Below are positions 18,488-28,115 of a stretch of 54,819 bases of DNA, one piece after another. Within the stretch, counting starts at the first letter, position 1. Every line of letters begins with the position of its first letter. The notes under the pieces are model-generated. The model had not been told where the DNA came from. It did no database searches and was given only the letters and a program-made list of their open reading frames with translations. The position numbers and the translations under genes were made by a program. The stretch lies in assembly GCA_002725015.1 (NCBI GenBank), contig PBQM01000062.1, positions 1 through 54,819 on the forward strand. The letters run 5' to 3'. This DNA comes from Flavobacteriaceae bacterium (lineage in GTDB: Bacteria > Bacteroidota > Bacteroidia > Flavobacteriales > Flavobacteriaceae).

Positions 18488-18516
18488 TTGTTAAGTTTTT
18501 AAAAATCCTTACTTTG
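18488..18516 (+). promoter_or_regulatory. Probable promoter of the acyl-CoA ligase
   Basis: TTTG ending at 18490 is followed after 18 bases by TTACTTTG (18509-18516), one base away from TAnnTTTG. It ends 22 bases before the ATG at 18539. Confidence 0.4.
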
Positions 18517-18538
18517 CAGACTAAGAAATCCCAATAAA

Positions 18539-20308
18539 ATGGCGGACATTAGCAGGCTTTTTGATTTTCCTTATTACCAATTAAAAAAGCACAATCTCGA
18601 TGCGGCATTGGTAAGTAAAAAAAATGGAGAATGGGTTGAAACCTCAACCAAAGAATATCTCAATAAGGCCAATGCCTTAAGCCGCGCTTTGCTAAAGCTA
18701 GGCGTTCAAAAAGATGATAAAATCGCTGTCATTTGTACCACCAACAGAACTGAGTGGTGTATTGTAGATATTGCAGTTCTTCAATTAGGGGCGCAGACCG
18801 TTCCAATTTACCCCAATATTTCTTCTGAGGATTACCAATATGTACTGAGCCACAGCGAGGCCAGTTATTGTTTTGTTTCAGACCGAGAAGTTTTTGACAA
18901 AGTCTTAAAAGTAAAGACCAAGACAAAACTAAAAGACATTTATAGTTTTGATGAATTAGAAGATTGTGAAAATTACAGCAATCTGTTTGAAATGGGTAAA
19001 GACAAATCGAATCAAAAAGATTTGGAAACCCGCAAAGCCAATGTCAAGGAAACCGATTTGGCAACCCTGATATACACCTCTGGAACAACTGGAAAACCCA
19101 AAGGGGTCATGCTGTCACATCGGAATATCGTACAAAACGTTCTGGCCAGTATTCCAAGATTACCACTGATTGAAGGGGCTTCTCGAGTTTTGAGTTTTTT
19201 ACCACTCTGTCATATTTTTGAAAGGGTATTGATTTATGTATATCAACATGCTGGGGTCAGCGTATACTTTGCTGAAAGCCTGGAGACCATTGGCGCTGAT
19301 GCCCAAGAAATAAAACCCAACCTAATGAGTGTGGTCCCGCGTCTGCTAGAAAAAGTGTTTAATAAAATTTATGCCAAGGGCTCAGAGCTCAAGGGTCTCA
19401 AGAAAAAACTGTTTTTTTGGGCAGTTGCCCTAGGAGAGCGCTTTGAACCCTACAGGGCCAACGGTTGGTGGTATGAAGTTCAACTTAAAATTGCCAAAAA
19501 ACTTATTTTTAGCAAATGGAGATCAGGGCTTGGCGGAGAATTACACACCATGGTTTGTGGCAGCGCCGCTTTACACCCAAGACTGTCAAGAGTTTTCTGC
19601 GCTTCAGGAATGATGGTGATGGAAGGCTATGGACTGACGGAGACCTCCCCTGTTGTCAGTGTTGGTATGGAGGCCAATAAATTTTTTAAAATTGGAACCG
19701 TTGGCAAACCCATTCACAATGTAGAGGTAAAAATTGCCGAAGACGGTGAAATCCTTATCAAGGGTCCCAATGTAATGCAAGGCTATTATAAAGACCCCCA
19801 ACGTACCGCTTCGGTAATGACAGCTGATTACTTTCACACTGGTGACAAAGGGGAATTGGACCGTGAAGGATTCTTAAAAATTACTGGACGTAAAAAAGAA
19901 ATGTTTAAAACTTCTGGAGGTAAATACATCATCCCAACACTGATCGAAAATGCGCTTAAAGAATCCAATTTTATAGAACAAGTCATGGTCATTGGAGAAA
20001 ATCAAAAGATGCCTGCGGCGCTTATACAACCTAATTTTGAGTTCTTGCTAGAATGGATTGAACGCAAAAATCTAAAGATTGATAAAACACCAGAGTCAAT
20101 TGTCAGTTCAGCTGAAGTTCAAAAACGCATTCAAAAGGAAGTCGATGACTGCAACAATCGCTTTGGTAAATGGGAACAAGTTAAACGATTTGAATTGACC
20201 TCGGATGAATGGTCTATCGACAGTGGACACCTCACTCCAACAATGAAAATGAAGCGCAGTGTGATTTTAAAAATCTATGCATCTTTAGTACAAAAAATCT
20301 ACGGTTAA
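18539..20308 (+). CDS. Long-chain fatty acid-CoA ligase (AMP-forming)
   Basis: A 589-residue adenylate-forming enzyme of the FadD/FAA1-like long form. The AMP-binding signature is LIYTSGTTGKPKGVMLSHRN at about residue 179, followed by EGYGLTETSPVV and the hinge region HTGDKGELDREGFLKITGRKKEMFKTSGGKYI. It activates fatty acids to acyl-CoA at the inner membrane, using ATP. It lies just before the MarR-fadNAE genes on the same strand, which makes supply of acyl-CoA for beta-oxidation its natural role. The 129-base gap to marR contains the regulator's own promoter, so it is probably a separate transcription unit. Confidence 0.9.
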   Translation: MADISRLFDFPYYQLKKHNLDAALVSKKNGEWVETSTKEYLNKANALSRALLKLGVQKDDKIAVICTTNRTEWCIVDIAVLQLGAQTVPIYPNISSEDYQYVLSHSEASYCFVSDREVFDKVLKVKTKTKLKDIYSFDELEDCENYSNLFEMGKDKSNQKDLETRKANVKETDLATLIYTSGTTGKPKGVMLSHRNIVQNVLASIPRLPLIEGASRVLSFLPLCHIFERVLIYVYQHAGVSVYFAESLETIGADAQEIKPNLMSVVPRLLEKVFNKIYAKGSELKGLKKKLFFWAVALGERFEPYRANGWWYEVQLKIAKKLIFSKWRSGLGGELHTMVCGSAALHPRLSRVFCASGMMVMEGYGLTETSPVVSVGMEANKFFKIGTVGKPIHNVEVKIAEDGEILIKGPNVMQGYYKDPQRTASVMTADYFHTGDKGELDREGFLKITGRKKEMFKTSGGKYIIPTLIENALKESNFIEQVMVIGENQKMPAALIQPNFEFLLEWIERKNLKIDKTPESIVSSAEVQKRIQKEVDDCNNRFGKWEQVKRFELTSDEWSIDSGHLTPTMKMKRSVILKIYASLVQKIYG

Positions 20309-20362
20309 GTATTTCCAACTGTTTTAAATAAGCAAAATTTTACTTTTTTTTTAAAAATATAC

Positions 20363-20374
20363 TATGCATGCATA
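20363..20374. promoter_or_regulatory. Operator 1 for the MarR-family regulator
   Basis: TATGCATGCATA is a perfect 12-base palindrome, preceded by AC and followed by ATTTT. Its centre lies 29 bases upstream of the centre of a second near-copy, in the leader of the MarR gene. The pairing suggests a MarR dimer binding site; this is inference from position and symmetry. Confidence 0.6.
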
Positions 20375-20391
20375 ATTTTTTAATTATTTAC

Positions 20392-20403
20392 TATGCGTGC
20401 ATA
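20392..20403. promoter_or_regulatory. Operator 2 for the MarR-family regulator, over the -33 region
   Basis: TATGCGTGCATA differs from operator 1 by one base. It is located 12 bases before the -7 element TATATTTG, so it covers the -33 position and a bound regulator would block RNA polymerase. Confidence 0.6.
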
Positions 20404-20414
20404 ATAAAAATTTA

Positions 20415-20422
20415 TATATTTG
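20415..20422 (+). promoter_or_regulatory. TAnnTTTG -7 element of marR-fadNAE
   Basis: TATATTTG is an exact consensus match ending 15 bases before the ATG at 20438. The in-frame TTG at 20420 belongs to this element rather than being a start codon. Confidence 0.6.
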
Positions 20423-20437
20423 ATTAACCAATTAAAT

Positions 20438-20869
20438 ATGAAAGAGAAAACAATAGATTACGTATTGAGAACAACCTGGCTTGCTGTACAAAAAATGTAC
20501 AATGAAGAAGCCGCTAAATTTGAGGCGACCATGGCCACAGCCTTTACACTCTTAAGCATCGATCCCAAAAAAGGAACGCCTTCCACTTCGCTGGGACCTA
20601 AGATGGGAATGGAATCTACCAGTCTGTCAAGAATCTTAAAGACTTTGGAAAGCCGCGAATTGATAAAGCGAAGTCCAAATCCAGAAGATGGCCGCGGGGT
20701 GCTTATAAATTTAACGGCCTTAGGGCTGGAAAAAAGGGAGGATTCAAGACAGCGCGTTTTTAAATTTAACAATACCATTAGAACGGAAATTGATTCAGAA
20801 AAATTAGACCATTTTTACGATGTCACTCAATCTATTATGAATCTCATCAATGACAAAAAAATATTTTAA
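20438..20869 (+). CDS. MarR-family transcriptional regulator of fatty acid degradation
   Basis: A 143-residue winged-helix protein starting MKEKTIDYVLRTTWLAVQKMYNEEA. The recognition region reads GPKMGMESTSLSRILKTLESRELIKRSPNPEDGRGVLINLT, with the wing DGRGVLINLT typical of MarR. I use the ATG at 20438 because the TTG six codons earlier overlaps the -7 box. The gene is 14 bases ahead of fadN and shares its transcription unit. Two copies of a TATGC(A/G)TGCATA palindrome sit over its promoter, which suggests autorepression and control of the operon, perhaps relieved by an acyl-CoA; the ligand is a guess. Confidence 0.88.
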   Translation: MKEKTIDYVLRTTWLAVQKMYNEEAAKFEATMATAFTLLSIDPKKGTPSTSLGPKMGMESTSLSRILKTLESRELIKRSPNPEDGRGVLINLTALGLEKREDSRQRVFKFNNTIRTEIDSEKLDHFYDVTQSIMNLINDKKIF

Positions 20870-20883
20870 AGTTCTTGAACTCT

Positions 20884-23277
20884 ATGAAAAAAAGAAGAAT
20901 TAATAAAATTGCCATTATTGGCTCAGGAATCATGGGAAGTGGGATTGCCTGCCACTTTGCCAACATTGGTGTGGAAGTGCTCTTACTGGACATCGTTCCC
21001 AAATCGCTGAACGAAAAAGAAAAAACACTGGGGCTTAGTCTTGAAGACAAAGCCGTAAGAAATCGACTGGTAAACGATGCTTTAAAAACTGCGCTCAAAT
21101 CTAAACCCAACCCCATTTACAGCCACAAATTTATCCAACGCATCAAATGTGGTAATTTAGAGGATGATATTTCAAAAATCAAAGATGTAGACTGGATCAT
21201 GGAGGTGGTCGTTGAGCGCTTGGATATAAAAAAACAAGTCTTTAACACCCTTGAAAAACACCGCAGCCCAGGGACCCTTATTACTTCTAATACCTCGGGC
21301 ATTCCCATTAAATTTATGAGTGAAGGTCGCAGTGAAGATTTTCAAAAACACTTTTGCGGAACCCACTTTTTTAATCCCGCCCGTTATTTAAAATTATTTG
21401 AGATTATTCCCGGACCAAAAACCGATAAAGGAGTGTTGGATTTTTTAAACGGCTATGGCGAACAATTTTTGGGGAAAACCTCAGTGGTCGCTAAGGATAC
21501 ACCAGCCTTTATAGGGAATCGGATTGGGATTTTTGGAATTCAAAGTTTGTTTCATCAAGTTAAAGAATTGGGTCTTAGCGTTGAAGAAGTAGATAAACTC
21601 ACAGGCCCTGTGATTGGAAGGCCCAAATCAGCCACTTTTAGAACGGTTGACGTTGTGGGTTTAGACACCCTTGTTCACGTGGCCGACGGGATTTTTGAAA
21701 ATTGCCCAGATGACGAAGCACAGCAGTTATTTATACTGCCTGATTTTGTCAAAAAAATGATGGAAAACAAATGGTTGGGCAGTAAGTCTGGACAGGGTTT
21801 TTACAAAAAAGAAGGAAAAAACATTCGAGTGTTAGACCTATCCACACTTGAGTATAGAGACAAAAAACGGGCTAAGTTTGAAACACTTGAATTGACAAAA
21901 TCAATCGACAATGTTATCGATCGCTTTAAAGTTTTAATTGATGGCAAAGATAAAGCCGCTGAATTTTACCGCAAAAATTTTGCGGCGATGTTTGCCTATG
22001 TATCCCACAGAATTCCAGAAATTTCTGATGAATTATATAAAATTGATGATGCCATGAAAGCGGGCTTTGGCTGGGAACACGGCCCTTTTCAAATATGGGA
22101 TGCCATAGGGATCGAGCGTGGTTTGGCGCTTTTAAAAACCGAAGGTCTTGAGCCTGCTCAATGGGTTTTGGATATGTTGACATCTGGAAATGATAGTTTT
22201 TACAGCGTTCAAAATGGAGCCAGTCATGCCTATGATATACAGTCTAAAAAACAATTGCGCATCCCGGGACAAGAATCCTTTATTATTTTGGACAACATTC
22301 GAAAATCCAATGAAGTTTTTAAAAACCAAGGAGTTGTTATTGAAGATCTTGGAGATGGTATTTTAAATTGTGAGTTCCGCTCTAAAATGAATACCATTGG
22401 AGGGGATGTACTTTCAGGACTCAACAAAGCCGTGGATTTGGCAGAACGAAATTTTGAGGGCTTGGTGATTGGTAATCAGGGCGCTAATTTTTCTGTAGGT
22501 GCCAATATTGGAATGATTTTTATGATGGCTGTTGAACAAGAATACGACGAGCTTAACACGGCTATAAAATATTTTCAGGACACCATGATGCGGATGCGAT
22601 ACTCCTCTATTCCAACCGTAGCAGCCCCACATGGCATGACCCTTGGTGGTGGATGTGAATTGTCACTGCATGTAGACAAAGTTGTAGCTGCGGCTGAAAC
22701 CTATATTGGACTTGTTGAATTTGGCGTAGGATTGATCCCCGGCGGTGGAGGTTCTAAAGAAATGGCAATGCGCGCATCAGACTCGTTTAGAAAAAATGAC
22801 GTAGAACTCAACATCCTTCAAGAATATTTCTTGACCATTGGAATGGCGAAGGTCGCTACCTCTGCCTATGAAGCTTTTGATTTGGGGATTCTTAAACATG
22901 GAAGAGATTCCGTTATTGTCAATAGAGACCGACAGATTGCAACCGCCAAAGCCCACGCAAAATTAATGGCTAAACAAGGCTATACCAAACCCGTAAAACG
23001 CAAGGATGTGAAAGTCTTGGGAAAACAAGCTCTAGGAATGTTTCTCGTTGGTACCGACGCTATGCAGGCCAGCAATTACATCAGTGAACACGATCAAAAA
23101 ATAGCCAATAAATTGGCTTATGTGATGGCTGGTGGAGATTTGTCTGAACCCAGTTTGGTGAACGAACAATACCTTTTAGACATTGAGCGAGAAGCCTTTT
23201 TGAGTTTGTGTACAGAGCGCAAAACATTAGAGCGCATTCAACATATGTTAAAAACCGGAAAACCGCTTAGAAATTAA
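20884..23277 (+). CDS. fadN: 3-hydroxyacyl-CoA dehydrogenase/enoyl-CoA hydratase, FadN type
   Basis: A 797-residue bifunctional beta-oxidation enzyme. The dehydrogenase comes first: NAD-binding GSGIMGSGIACHFANIG at residues about 13-29, then the C-terminal 3HCDH domains through about residue 440 (FIGNRIGIFG, GRPKSATFRTVDVVGLD). The enoyl-CoA hydratase/crotonase part follows at about 490-700 (GANFSVGANIG, HGMTLGGGCELSLHVD, VEFGVGLIPGGGG). This order is the reverse of E. coli FadB and matches B. subtilis FadN, as does the length. I start at the ATG at 20884 rather than a TTG three codons earlier. The thiolase follows after 3 bases. Confidence 0.93.
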   Translation: MKKRRINKIAIIGSGIMGSGIACHFANIGVEVLLLDIVPKSLNEKEKTLGLSLEDKAVRNRLVNDALKTALKSKPNPIYSHKFIQRIKCGNLEDDISKIKDVDWIMEVVVERLDIKKQVFNTLEKHRSPGTLITSNTSGIPIKFMSEGRSEDFQKHFCGTHFFNPARYLKLFEIIPGPKTDKGVLDFLNGYGEQFLGKTSVVAKDTPAFIGNRIGIFGIQSLFHQVKELGLSVEEVDKLTGPVIGRPKSATFRTVDVVGLDTLVHVADGIFENCPDDEAQQLFILPDFVKKMMENKWLGSKSGQGFYKKEGKNIRVLDLSTLEYRDKKRAKFETLELTKSIDNVIDRFKVLIDGKDKAAEFYRKNFAAMFAYVSHRIPEISDELYKIDDAMKAGFGWEHGPFQIWDAIGIERGLALLKTEGLEPAQWVLDMLTSGNDSFYSVQNGASHAYDIQSKKQLRIPGQESFIILDNIRKSNEVFKNQGVVIEDLGDGILNCEFRSKMNTIGGDVLSGLNKAVDLAERNFEGLVIGNQGANFSVGANIGMIFMMAVEQEYDELNTAIKYFQDTMMRMRYSSIPTVAAPHGMTLGGGCELSLHVDKVVAAAETYIGLVEFGVGLIPGGGGSKEMAMRASDSFRKNDVELNILQEYFLTIGMAKVATSAYEAFDLGILKHGRDSVIVNRDRQIATAKAHAKLMAKQGYTKPVKRKDVKVLGKQALGMFLVGTDAMQASNYISEHDQKIANKLAYVMAGGDLSEPSLVNEQYLLDIEREAFLSLCTERKTLERIQHMLKTGKPLRN

Positions 23278-23280
23278 AAA

Positions 23281-24471
23281 ATGGAACAAGCCTATATAGT
23301 CAAAGCCTACAGAACCGCTGTTGGCAAAGCACCCAAAGGAATCTTTCGATTCAAAAGAGCCGATGAACTCGGAGCCGAGACCATCCAATATATGATGAAG
23401 GAACTTCCAGATTTGGAAGTATCTCGAATTGATGATGTTATTGTTGGGAATGCCATGCCAGAGGGTGCGCAAGGTCTGAATATGGCCCGATTTATATCGC
23501 TTATTGGTCTAAATTCTGTGGACGTCCCTGGAGTCACAGTCAACCGCTTTTGTTCTTCTGGACTTGAAACCATAGGAATGGCCGTTGCAAAAATTCAAGC
23601 TGGTATGGCAGATTGTGTCATAGCTGGCGGGGCCGAAAGCATGAGTGCTGTACCCATGACAGGATTTAAACCTGAACTCAATTATGATACGATAAACGCT
23701 GGGCATGAGGATTATTATTGGGGCATGGGAAACACTGCAGAAGCCGTTGCAAAAGAATATGGTGTTTCCAGAGCAGATCAAGACGAGTTTGCATTTAACT
23801 CTCATATGAAAGCGCTAAAAGCTCAAGCTGAAAATCGTTTTCAAGATCAAATTGTACCCATTCAAGTTGAACAAACCTTTGTGGACGAAAACGGAAAACG
23901 AGCCACTAAAAAATATACAGTGAACAAAGATGAGGGGCCAAGAAAAGGTACAAATTTAGAGGCACTTTCTAAATTGCGAGCTGTATTTGCGCAAGGCGGT
24001 AGTGTAACAGCTGGAAACGCCTCACAAATGAGCGATGGGGCTGCTTTTGTTTTGGTGGTAAGTGAAAGCTTGCTCAAAGAACTAAAATTAGATCCAATTG
24101 CAAGAATGGCAAGCTATGCGGTGGCGGGTGTTGAGCCAAGAATAATGGGGATTGGTCCAGTAAAAGCCATTCCAAAAGCTTTGCTAAAAGCAGGTTTAAA
24201 ACAATCCGACTTGGAACTGATTGAACTCAATGAAGCTTTTGCATCACAATCATTGGCCGTTATCAGAGAATTAGGATTAAATCCAGAACTTATTAATGTC
24301 AATGGAGGCGCCATTGCTCTGGGACATCCATTGGGCTGTACGGGTGCAAAATTATCGGTACAATTGTTTGACGAGATGCGAAAGAGAAAGATGTCATCAA
24401 AATACGGAGCCGTGACCATGTGTGTTGGTACAGGACAGGGCGCTTGTGGAATTTTCGAATTTTTAAATTAA
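23281..24471 (+). CDS. fadA: Acetyl-CoA C-acyltransferase (3-ketoacyl-CoA thiolase)
   Basis: A 396-residue thiolase that releases acetyl-CoA from 3-ketoacyl-CoA. The catalytic residues are visible: nucleophilic C91 in VNRFCSSGLET, H349 in ALGHPLGCTGAK, and C381 in TMCVGTGQGACG. It opens with EQAYIVKAYRTAVGKAPKG, the usual degradative thiolase start. It lies between fadN and fadE with tight spacing (3 and 20 bases), so the three form one operon and probably one metabolic unit. Confidence 0.95.
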   Translation: MEQAYIVKAYRTAVGKAPKGIFRFKRADELGAETIQYMMKELPDLEVSRIDDVIVGNAMPEGAQGLNMARFISLIGLNSVDVPGVTVNRFCSSGLETIGMAVAKIQAGMADCVIAGGAESMSAVPMTGFKPELNYDTINAGHEDYYWGMGNTAEAVAKEYGVSRADQDEFAFNSHMKALKAQAENRFQDQIVPIQVEQTFVDENGKRATKKYTVNKDEGPRKGTNLEALSKLRAVFAQGGSVTAGNASQMSDGAAFVLVVSESLLKELKLDPIARMASYAVAGVEPRIMGIGPVKAIPKALLKAGLKQSDLELIELNEAFASQSLAVIRELGLNPELINVNGGAIALGHPLGCTGAKLSVQLFDEMRKRKMSSKYGAVTMCVGTGQGACGIFEFLN

Positions 24472-24491
24472 AAAACTCAAATTTATAACCT

Positions 24492-26288
24492 ATGGAAGTA
24501 AAAGAATTATTAAGAGGCGGACAGTTTTTAGTCAAAGAAAGTCCCTGCGACAGTATTTTTACCCCTGAAGACTTTTCAGAAGAACAGCTGATGATGAGAG
24601 ATGCTGTTAAAGAATTTAATGACAGAGAAGTTATTGCCAAACGCGATCGGTTTGAAGCCAAGGACTACGCCTTAACCGAGGCGGTCATGCGCAAGGCTGG
24701 AGAAATGGGATTTCTTGGAGTTTCAGTCCCCGAGGCCTATGGGGGTTTAGAAATGGGGTTTGTCTCTAGTATGTTGGTCTGTGAATATATTTCCAGCGGT
24801 ACTGGATCTTTTAGCACCGCATTTGGCGCCCACACCGGAATTGGAACCATGCCAATTACTCTCTATGGGACAGAGGCCCAAAAACAAAAATATGTTCCAA
24901 AGCTCGCCTCTGGACAGTGGTTTGGCGCCTATTGCCTGACAGAACCTGAGGCTGGAAGTGATGCCAATTCTGGTAAAACCACAGCCACATTATCAAAAGA
25001 TGGCAGTTACTACAGTATCAGTGGTCAAAAAATGTGGATATCAAATGCAGGCTTTTGCAATGTATTTATCGTCTTTGCGCGCATTGAGAACGACAAAAAT
25101 ATTACTGGGTTTATCGTAGAGAATGACCCTTCAAACGGCATTACATTGGGCGAGGAAGAACACAAACTAGGGATCAGAGCATCTTCAACAAGACAAGTAT
25201 TCTTTAACGATACTAAAGTCCCAATTGAAAATATGCTTTCCGATAGACAAAATGGATTTAAAATTGCAATGAATGCCCTAAACATTGGTCGTATTAAATT
25301 GGCCGCAGCCTGTATTGATTCACAACGAAGAATTACCACGGATGCAATTGTTTATGCCAATGCACGAAAACAGTTTAAAACGCCCATCGCAGAATTTGGA
25401 GCCATTAAACACAAATTGGCAGAGATGGCCACCAATACCTATGTAAGTGAATCGGCTTGTTATAGAGCTGCCAAAGAGATTGAGGACCGCATTGCAATGC
25501 GTATTGAGAATGGAAATTCTCATCAGCAGGCCGAGCTGAAGGGCGTTGAAGAGTATGCGATAGAATGCTCCATATTAAAAGTAGCCGTTTCAGAAAATGT
25601 ACAAAATTGTGCCGATGAAGGTATTCAAGTCTTTGGTGGCATGGGGTTTTCTGAAGAAACCCCTATGGAGGCTGCTTGGAGAGACGCTAGAATTGCTAGA
25701 ATTTACGAAGGAACCAATGAAATAAATCGAATGATTTGCATCGGGATGTTGATTAAAAAGGCCATGAAAGGCCATGTTGATTTATTGGGACCTGCAGTGA
25801 AAGTAAAGGAGGAGTTAATGGGCATACCATCATTTGAAACCCCTAATTATACAGCTCCACTGTCACAAGAAAAAGCGGTATTAAAAAATCTTAAAAAAGT
25901 TTTTTTAATGGTCGCTGGAGCCGGGATTGAAAAATATGGTCCGCAAATTGAGGAACAACAGCAGTTGCTTTTAAATGCAGCTGATATTTTGATACAAATT
26001 TATATGGCTGAATCTGCGATTTTAAGAACAGAAAAAAATATTTTTCGCTTTGGCGAAGCCGCTCAAAAACATCAAACAGAAATGAGTCAATTGTACCTTT
26101 ACAACGCAGTAGACATCATTACAAAAAGTGCAAAAAATGGAATCGTATCGTTTGTAGAGGGGGACGAACAGCGGATGATGTTGATGGGCTTAAAGCGTTT
26201 TACAAAGTACAGCCATTACCCCAATGTAGCAGCGCTCAGGGGCAACATCGCTGACAAAGTAAATAAAGAGAATGCGTATTGTTTCTAA
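24492..26288 (+). CDS. fadE: Acyl-CoA dehydrogenase, FadE-like long form
   Basis: A 598-residue FAD enzyme catalysing the first dehydrogenation of beta-oxidation. Family motifs include YCLTEPEAGSDANSGKT, QKMWISNAGF, QVFGGMGFSEETPMEAAWRDARIARIYEGTNEINRM (catalytic Glu in YEGT). The extra C-terminal region of about 170 residues distinguishes this long form, as in B. subtilis FadE (YusJ). It is the last gene of the operon, followed by a strong hairpin terminator 26 bases after the stop. Electrons would pass to electron-transfer flavoprotein, whose genes are not in the window. Confidence 0.94.
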   Translation: MEVKELLRGGQFLVKESPCDSIFTPEDFSEEQLMMRDAVKEFNDREVIAKRDRFEAKDYALTEAVMRKAGEMGFLGVSVPEAYGGLEMGFVSSMLVCEYISSGTGSFSTAFGAHTGIGTMPITLYGTEAQKQKYVPKLASGQWFGAYCLTEPEAGSDANSGKTTATLSKDGSYYSISGQKMWISNAGFCNVFIVFARIENDKNITGFIVENDPSNGITLGEEEHKLGIRASSTRQVFFNDTKVPIENMLSDRQNGFKIAMNALNIGRIKLAAACIDSQRRITTDAIVYANARKQFKTPIAEFGAIKHKLAEMATNTYVSESACYRAAKEIEDRIAMRIENGNSHQQAELKGVEEYAIECSILKVAVSENVQNCADEGIQVFGGMGFSEETPMEAAWRDARIARIYEGTNEINRMICIGMLIKKAMKGHVDLLGPAVKVKEELMGIPSFETPNYTAPLSQEKAVLKNLKKVFLMVAGAGIEKYGPQIEEQQQLLLNAADILIQIYMAESAILRTEKNIFRFGEAAQKHQTEMSQLYLYNAVDIITKSAKNGIVSFVEGDEQRMMLMGLKRFTKYSHYPNVAALRGNIADKVNKENAYCF

Positions 26289-26314
26289 AACATACGCAGT
26301 TTAGTTGGTTAGTT

Positions 26315-26348
26315 AAAAACGCCTTCACGCCTGTGAGGGCGTTTTTTT
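26315..26348 (+). terminator. Intrinsic terminator of the fad operon
   Basis: A hairpin with arms AAAAACGCC(T)TCAC and GTGA(G)GGCGTTTTT around GCCT, ending in a T run. It lies 26 bases after fadE and before the M1 peptidase promoter. Confidence 0.9.
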
Positions 26349-26369
26349 AACGAAAATAAAAATTAAACT

Positions 26370-26377
26370 TATCTTTG
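26370..26377 (+). promoter_or_regulatory. TAnnTTTG -7 element for the M1 peptidase
   Basis: TATCTTTG matches the consensus exactly, ends 36 bases before the ATG at 26414, and is placed just past the fad terminator, so this gene begins a new unit. Confidence 0.5.
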
Positions 26378-26413
26378 ATTGAGAATTAATTCTTTAGCAC
26401 AATTAATCTATAA

Positions 26414-28030
26414 ATGAAACGGACGTTAACATTATTCATCTGTCTTTTTTGCATTCAAACAAGCCTAAACGCGCAGAAATACAAACGACAAGACACAATT
26501 CGTGGCAGTATAACTTCAGAGCGAAGTTGGTGGGATTTGACTTATTACGATTTAGAAGTGAGTGTGGATCCAAAATCGAAAACCATAGACGGAAAAAACA
26601 GCATCCACTACAAGGTTTTAAAGACCAATAAAGTCATGCAAATCGATTTGCAGCCTCCCATGCAATTAACCAAAGCAATACAAAACGGAAGAAAACTAAA
26701 AATCAGCCATTGTGGAAATGCCCACTATATTCATTTAGAAAAACCTCAAATAAAATACAATATAGACAGCCTTACTGTCTTCTTCAAAGGCACTCCAAGA
26801 CAGGCCGTTCGCGCCCCATGGGACGGAGGTTTTTCTTGGAAAGAAGATAAAAATGGAACTGATTTTATTGCCACCACTTGTCAGGGAATTGGAGCAAGTG
26901 TTTGGTGGCCTAATAAAGATCATATGTATGACGAAGTTGACAGTATGAAGATTCGTGTAAATGTTCCCAAACATTTGGTAGCAGTTTCCAATGGTCGTTT
27001 AATTGATACTTCAAAAAGTGATAAAAGCAATTCCTACACATGGTTTGTTTCAAACCCCATCAATAATTATGGCGTTAATATAAACATTGGAGATTATGTC
27101 AATTTTTCTGAAATATACAAAGGGGAAAAAGGGAATCTGAATATGAACTATTATGTTTTGAAACACCATCTAGAAAAAGCAAAAAAACAATTTTTAGAAG
27201 CTCCAAAAATGATGAGAGCTTTTGAACATTGGTTGGGCCCATACCCTTTTTATGAAGACAGTTATAAATTGGTAGAAGTTCCCTATTTGGGAATGGAACA
27301 TCAAAGTTCAGTAACCTATGGCAATCAATTTAAGAATGGCTATTTAGGAACAGATCTTTCAGCTACAGGATGGGGCTTAAAATTTGACTTTATCATTGTA
27401 CATGAGTCTGGTCATGAATGGTTTGCCAATAACATTACCAATAAAGACATTGCTGATATGTGGATACACGAAGGATTTACTAGCTACGCTGAAAATTTAT
27501 TCTTGGACTATTATCACGGAAAAGAAGCAGCAGCAGCCTATGTCATTGGAACCCGAAAACGGATTCAAAATGACCGCCCTTTGATTGGTGACTACAATGT
27601 TAACAACGAGGGATCTTCAGATATATATTACAAAGGCGCAAACATGATTCACATGCTTAGACAATTGACAAAAGATGACGAGAAATGGCGTCAAATTCTT
27701 CGGAAAATGAATTCTAAATTTTACCATCAAACAGTGACAACTCAACAGATTGAAGATTTTTTATCAAAAGAAATTGGTCGAGATTTAAATCCTTTTTTTA
27801 ATCAATACCTTAGGGATACTCGAATTCCGGTTTTAGAATATAAAATTACTCAGGGAAAATTAAATTACAGATGGAATAATGTGGTGAGTGGTTTTGATAT
27901 GCCTGTCGAAATCGCAGGAAAACAACGGACATTTTGGATTTACCCAAGAGAATCTTGGAATGCAATAGCTTTCGTTGATTCTGAAATTAAAGTTGATATA
28001 AATTACTATGTAAAAACGAAACAGCTATGA
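26414..28030 (+). CDS. Exported M1-family zinc metallopeptidase
   Basis: A 538-residue aminopeptidase-like protein with signal peptide MKRTLTLFICLFCIQTSLNA, cleaved before QKYKRQ. The gluzincin zinc site is complete: H330, E331 and H334 in HESGHEWFANN, and E353 in WIHEGFTSYAE. The substrate motif normally GAMEN is GMEHQS here, as in cold-active ColAP-type relatives. It is shorter than full M1 enzymes and appears to lack the large helical C-terminal domain, ending in an Ig-like segment (YKITQGKLNYRWNNVV). It would trim peptides in the periplasm or outside the cell. Confidence 0.9.
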   Translation: MKRTLTLFICLFCIQTSLNAQKYKRQDTIRGSITSERSWWDLTYYDLEVSVDPKSKTIDGKNSIHYKVLKTNKVMQIDLQPPMQLTKAIQNGRKLKISHCGNAHYIHLEKPQIKYNIDSLTVFFKGTPRQAVRAPWDGGFSWKEDKNGTDFIATTCQGIGASVWWPNKDHMYDEVDSMKIRVNVPKHLVAVSNGRLIDTSKSDKSNSYTWFVSNPINNYGVNINIGDYVNFSEIYKGEKGNLNMNYYVLKHHLEKAKKQFLEAPKMMRAFEHWLGPYPFYEDSYKLVEVPYLGMEHQSSVTYGNQFKNGYLGTDLSATGWGLKFDFIIVHESGHEWFANNITNKDIADMWIHEGFTSYAENLFLDYYHGKEAAAAYVIGTRKRIQNDRPLIGDYNVNNEGSSDIYYKGANMIHMLRQLTKDDEKWRQILRKMNSKFYHQTVTTQQIEDFLSKEIGRDLNPFFNQYLRDTRIPVLEYKITQGKLNYRWNNVVSGFDMPVEIAGKQRTFWIYPRESWNAIAFVDSEIKVDINYYVKTKQL

Positions 28031-28115
28031 ATTCCAGTTCAGTTTCTAGAAAAGACATAGCCCTACATATATTTTTTAAGTTTATAAAAAATGCTAACAT
28101 TTTAAATTGCTACTA

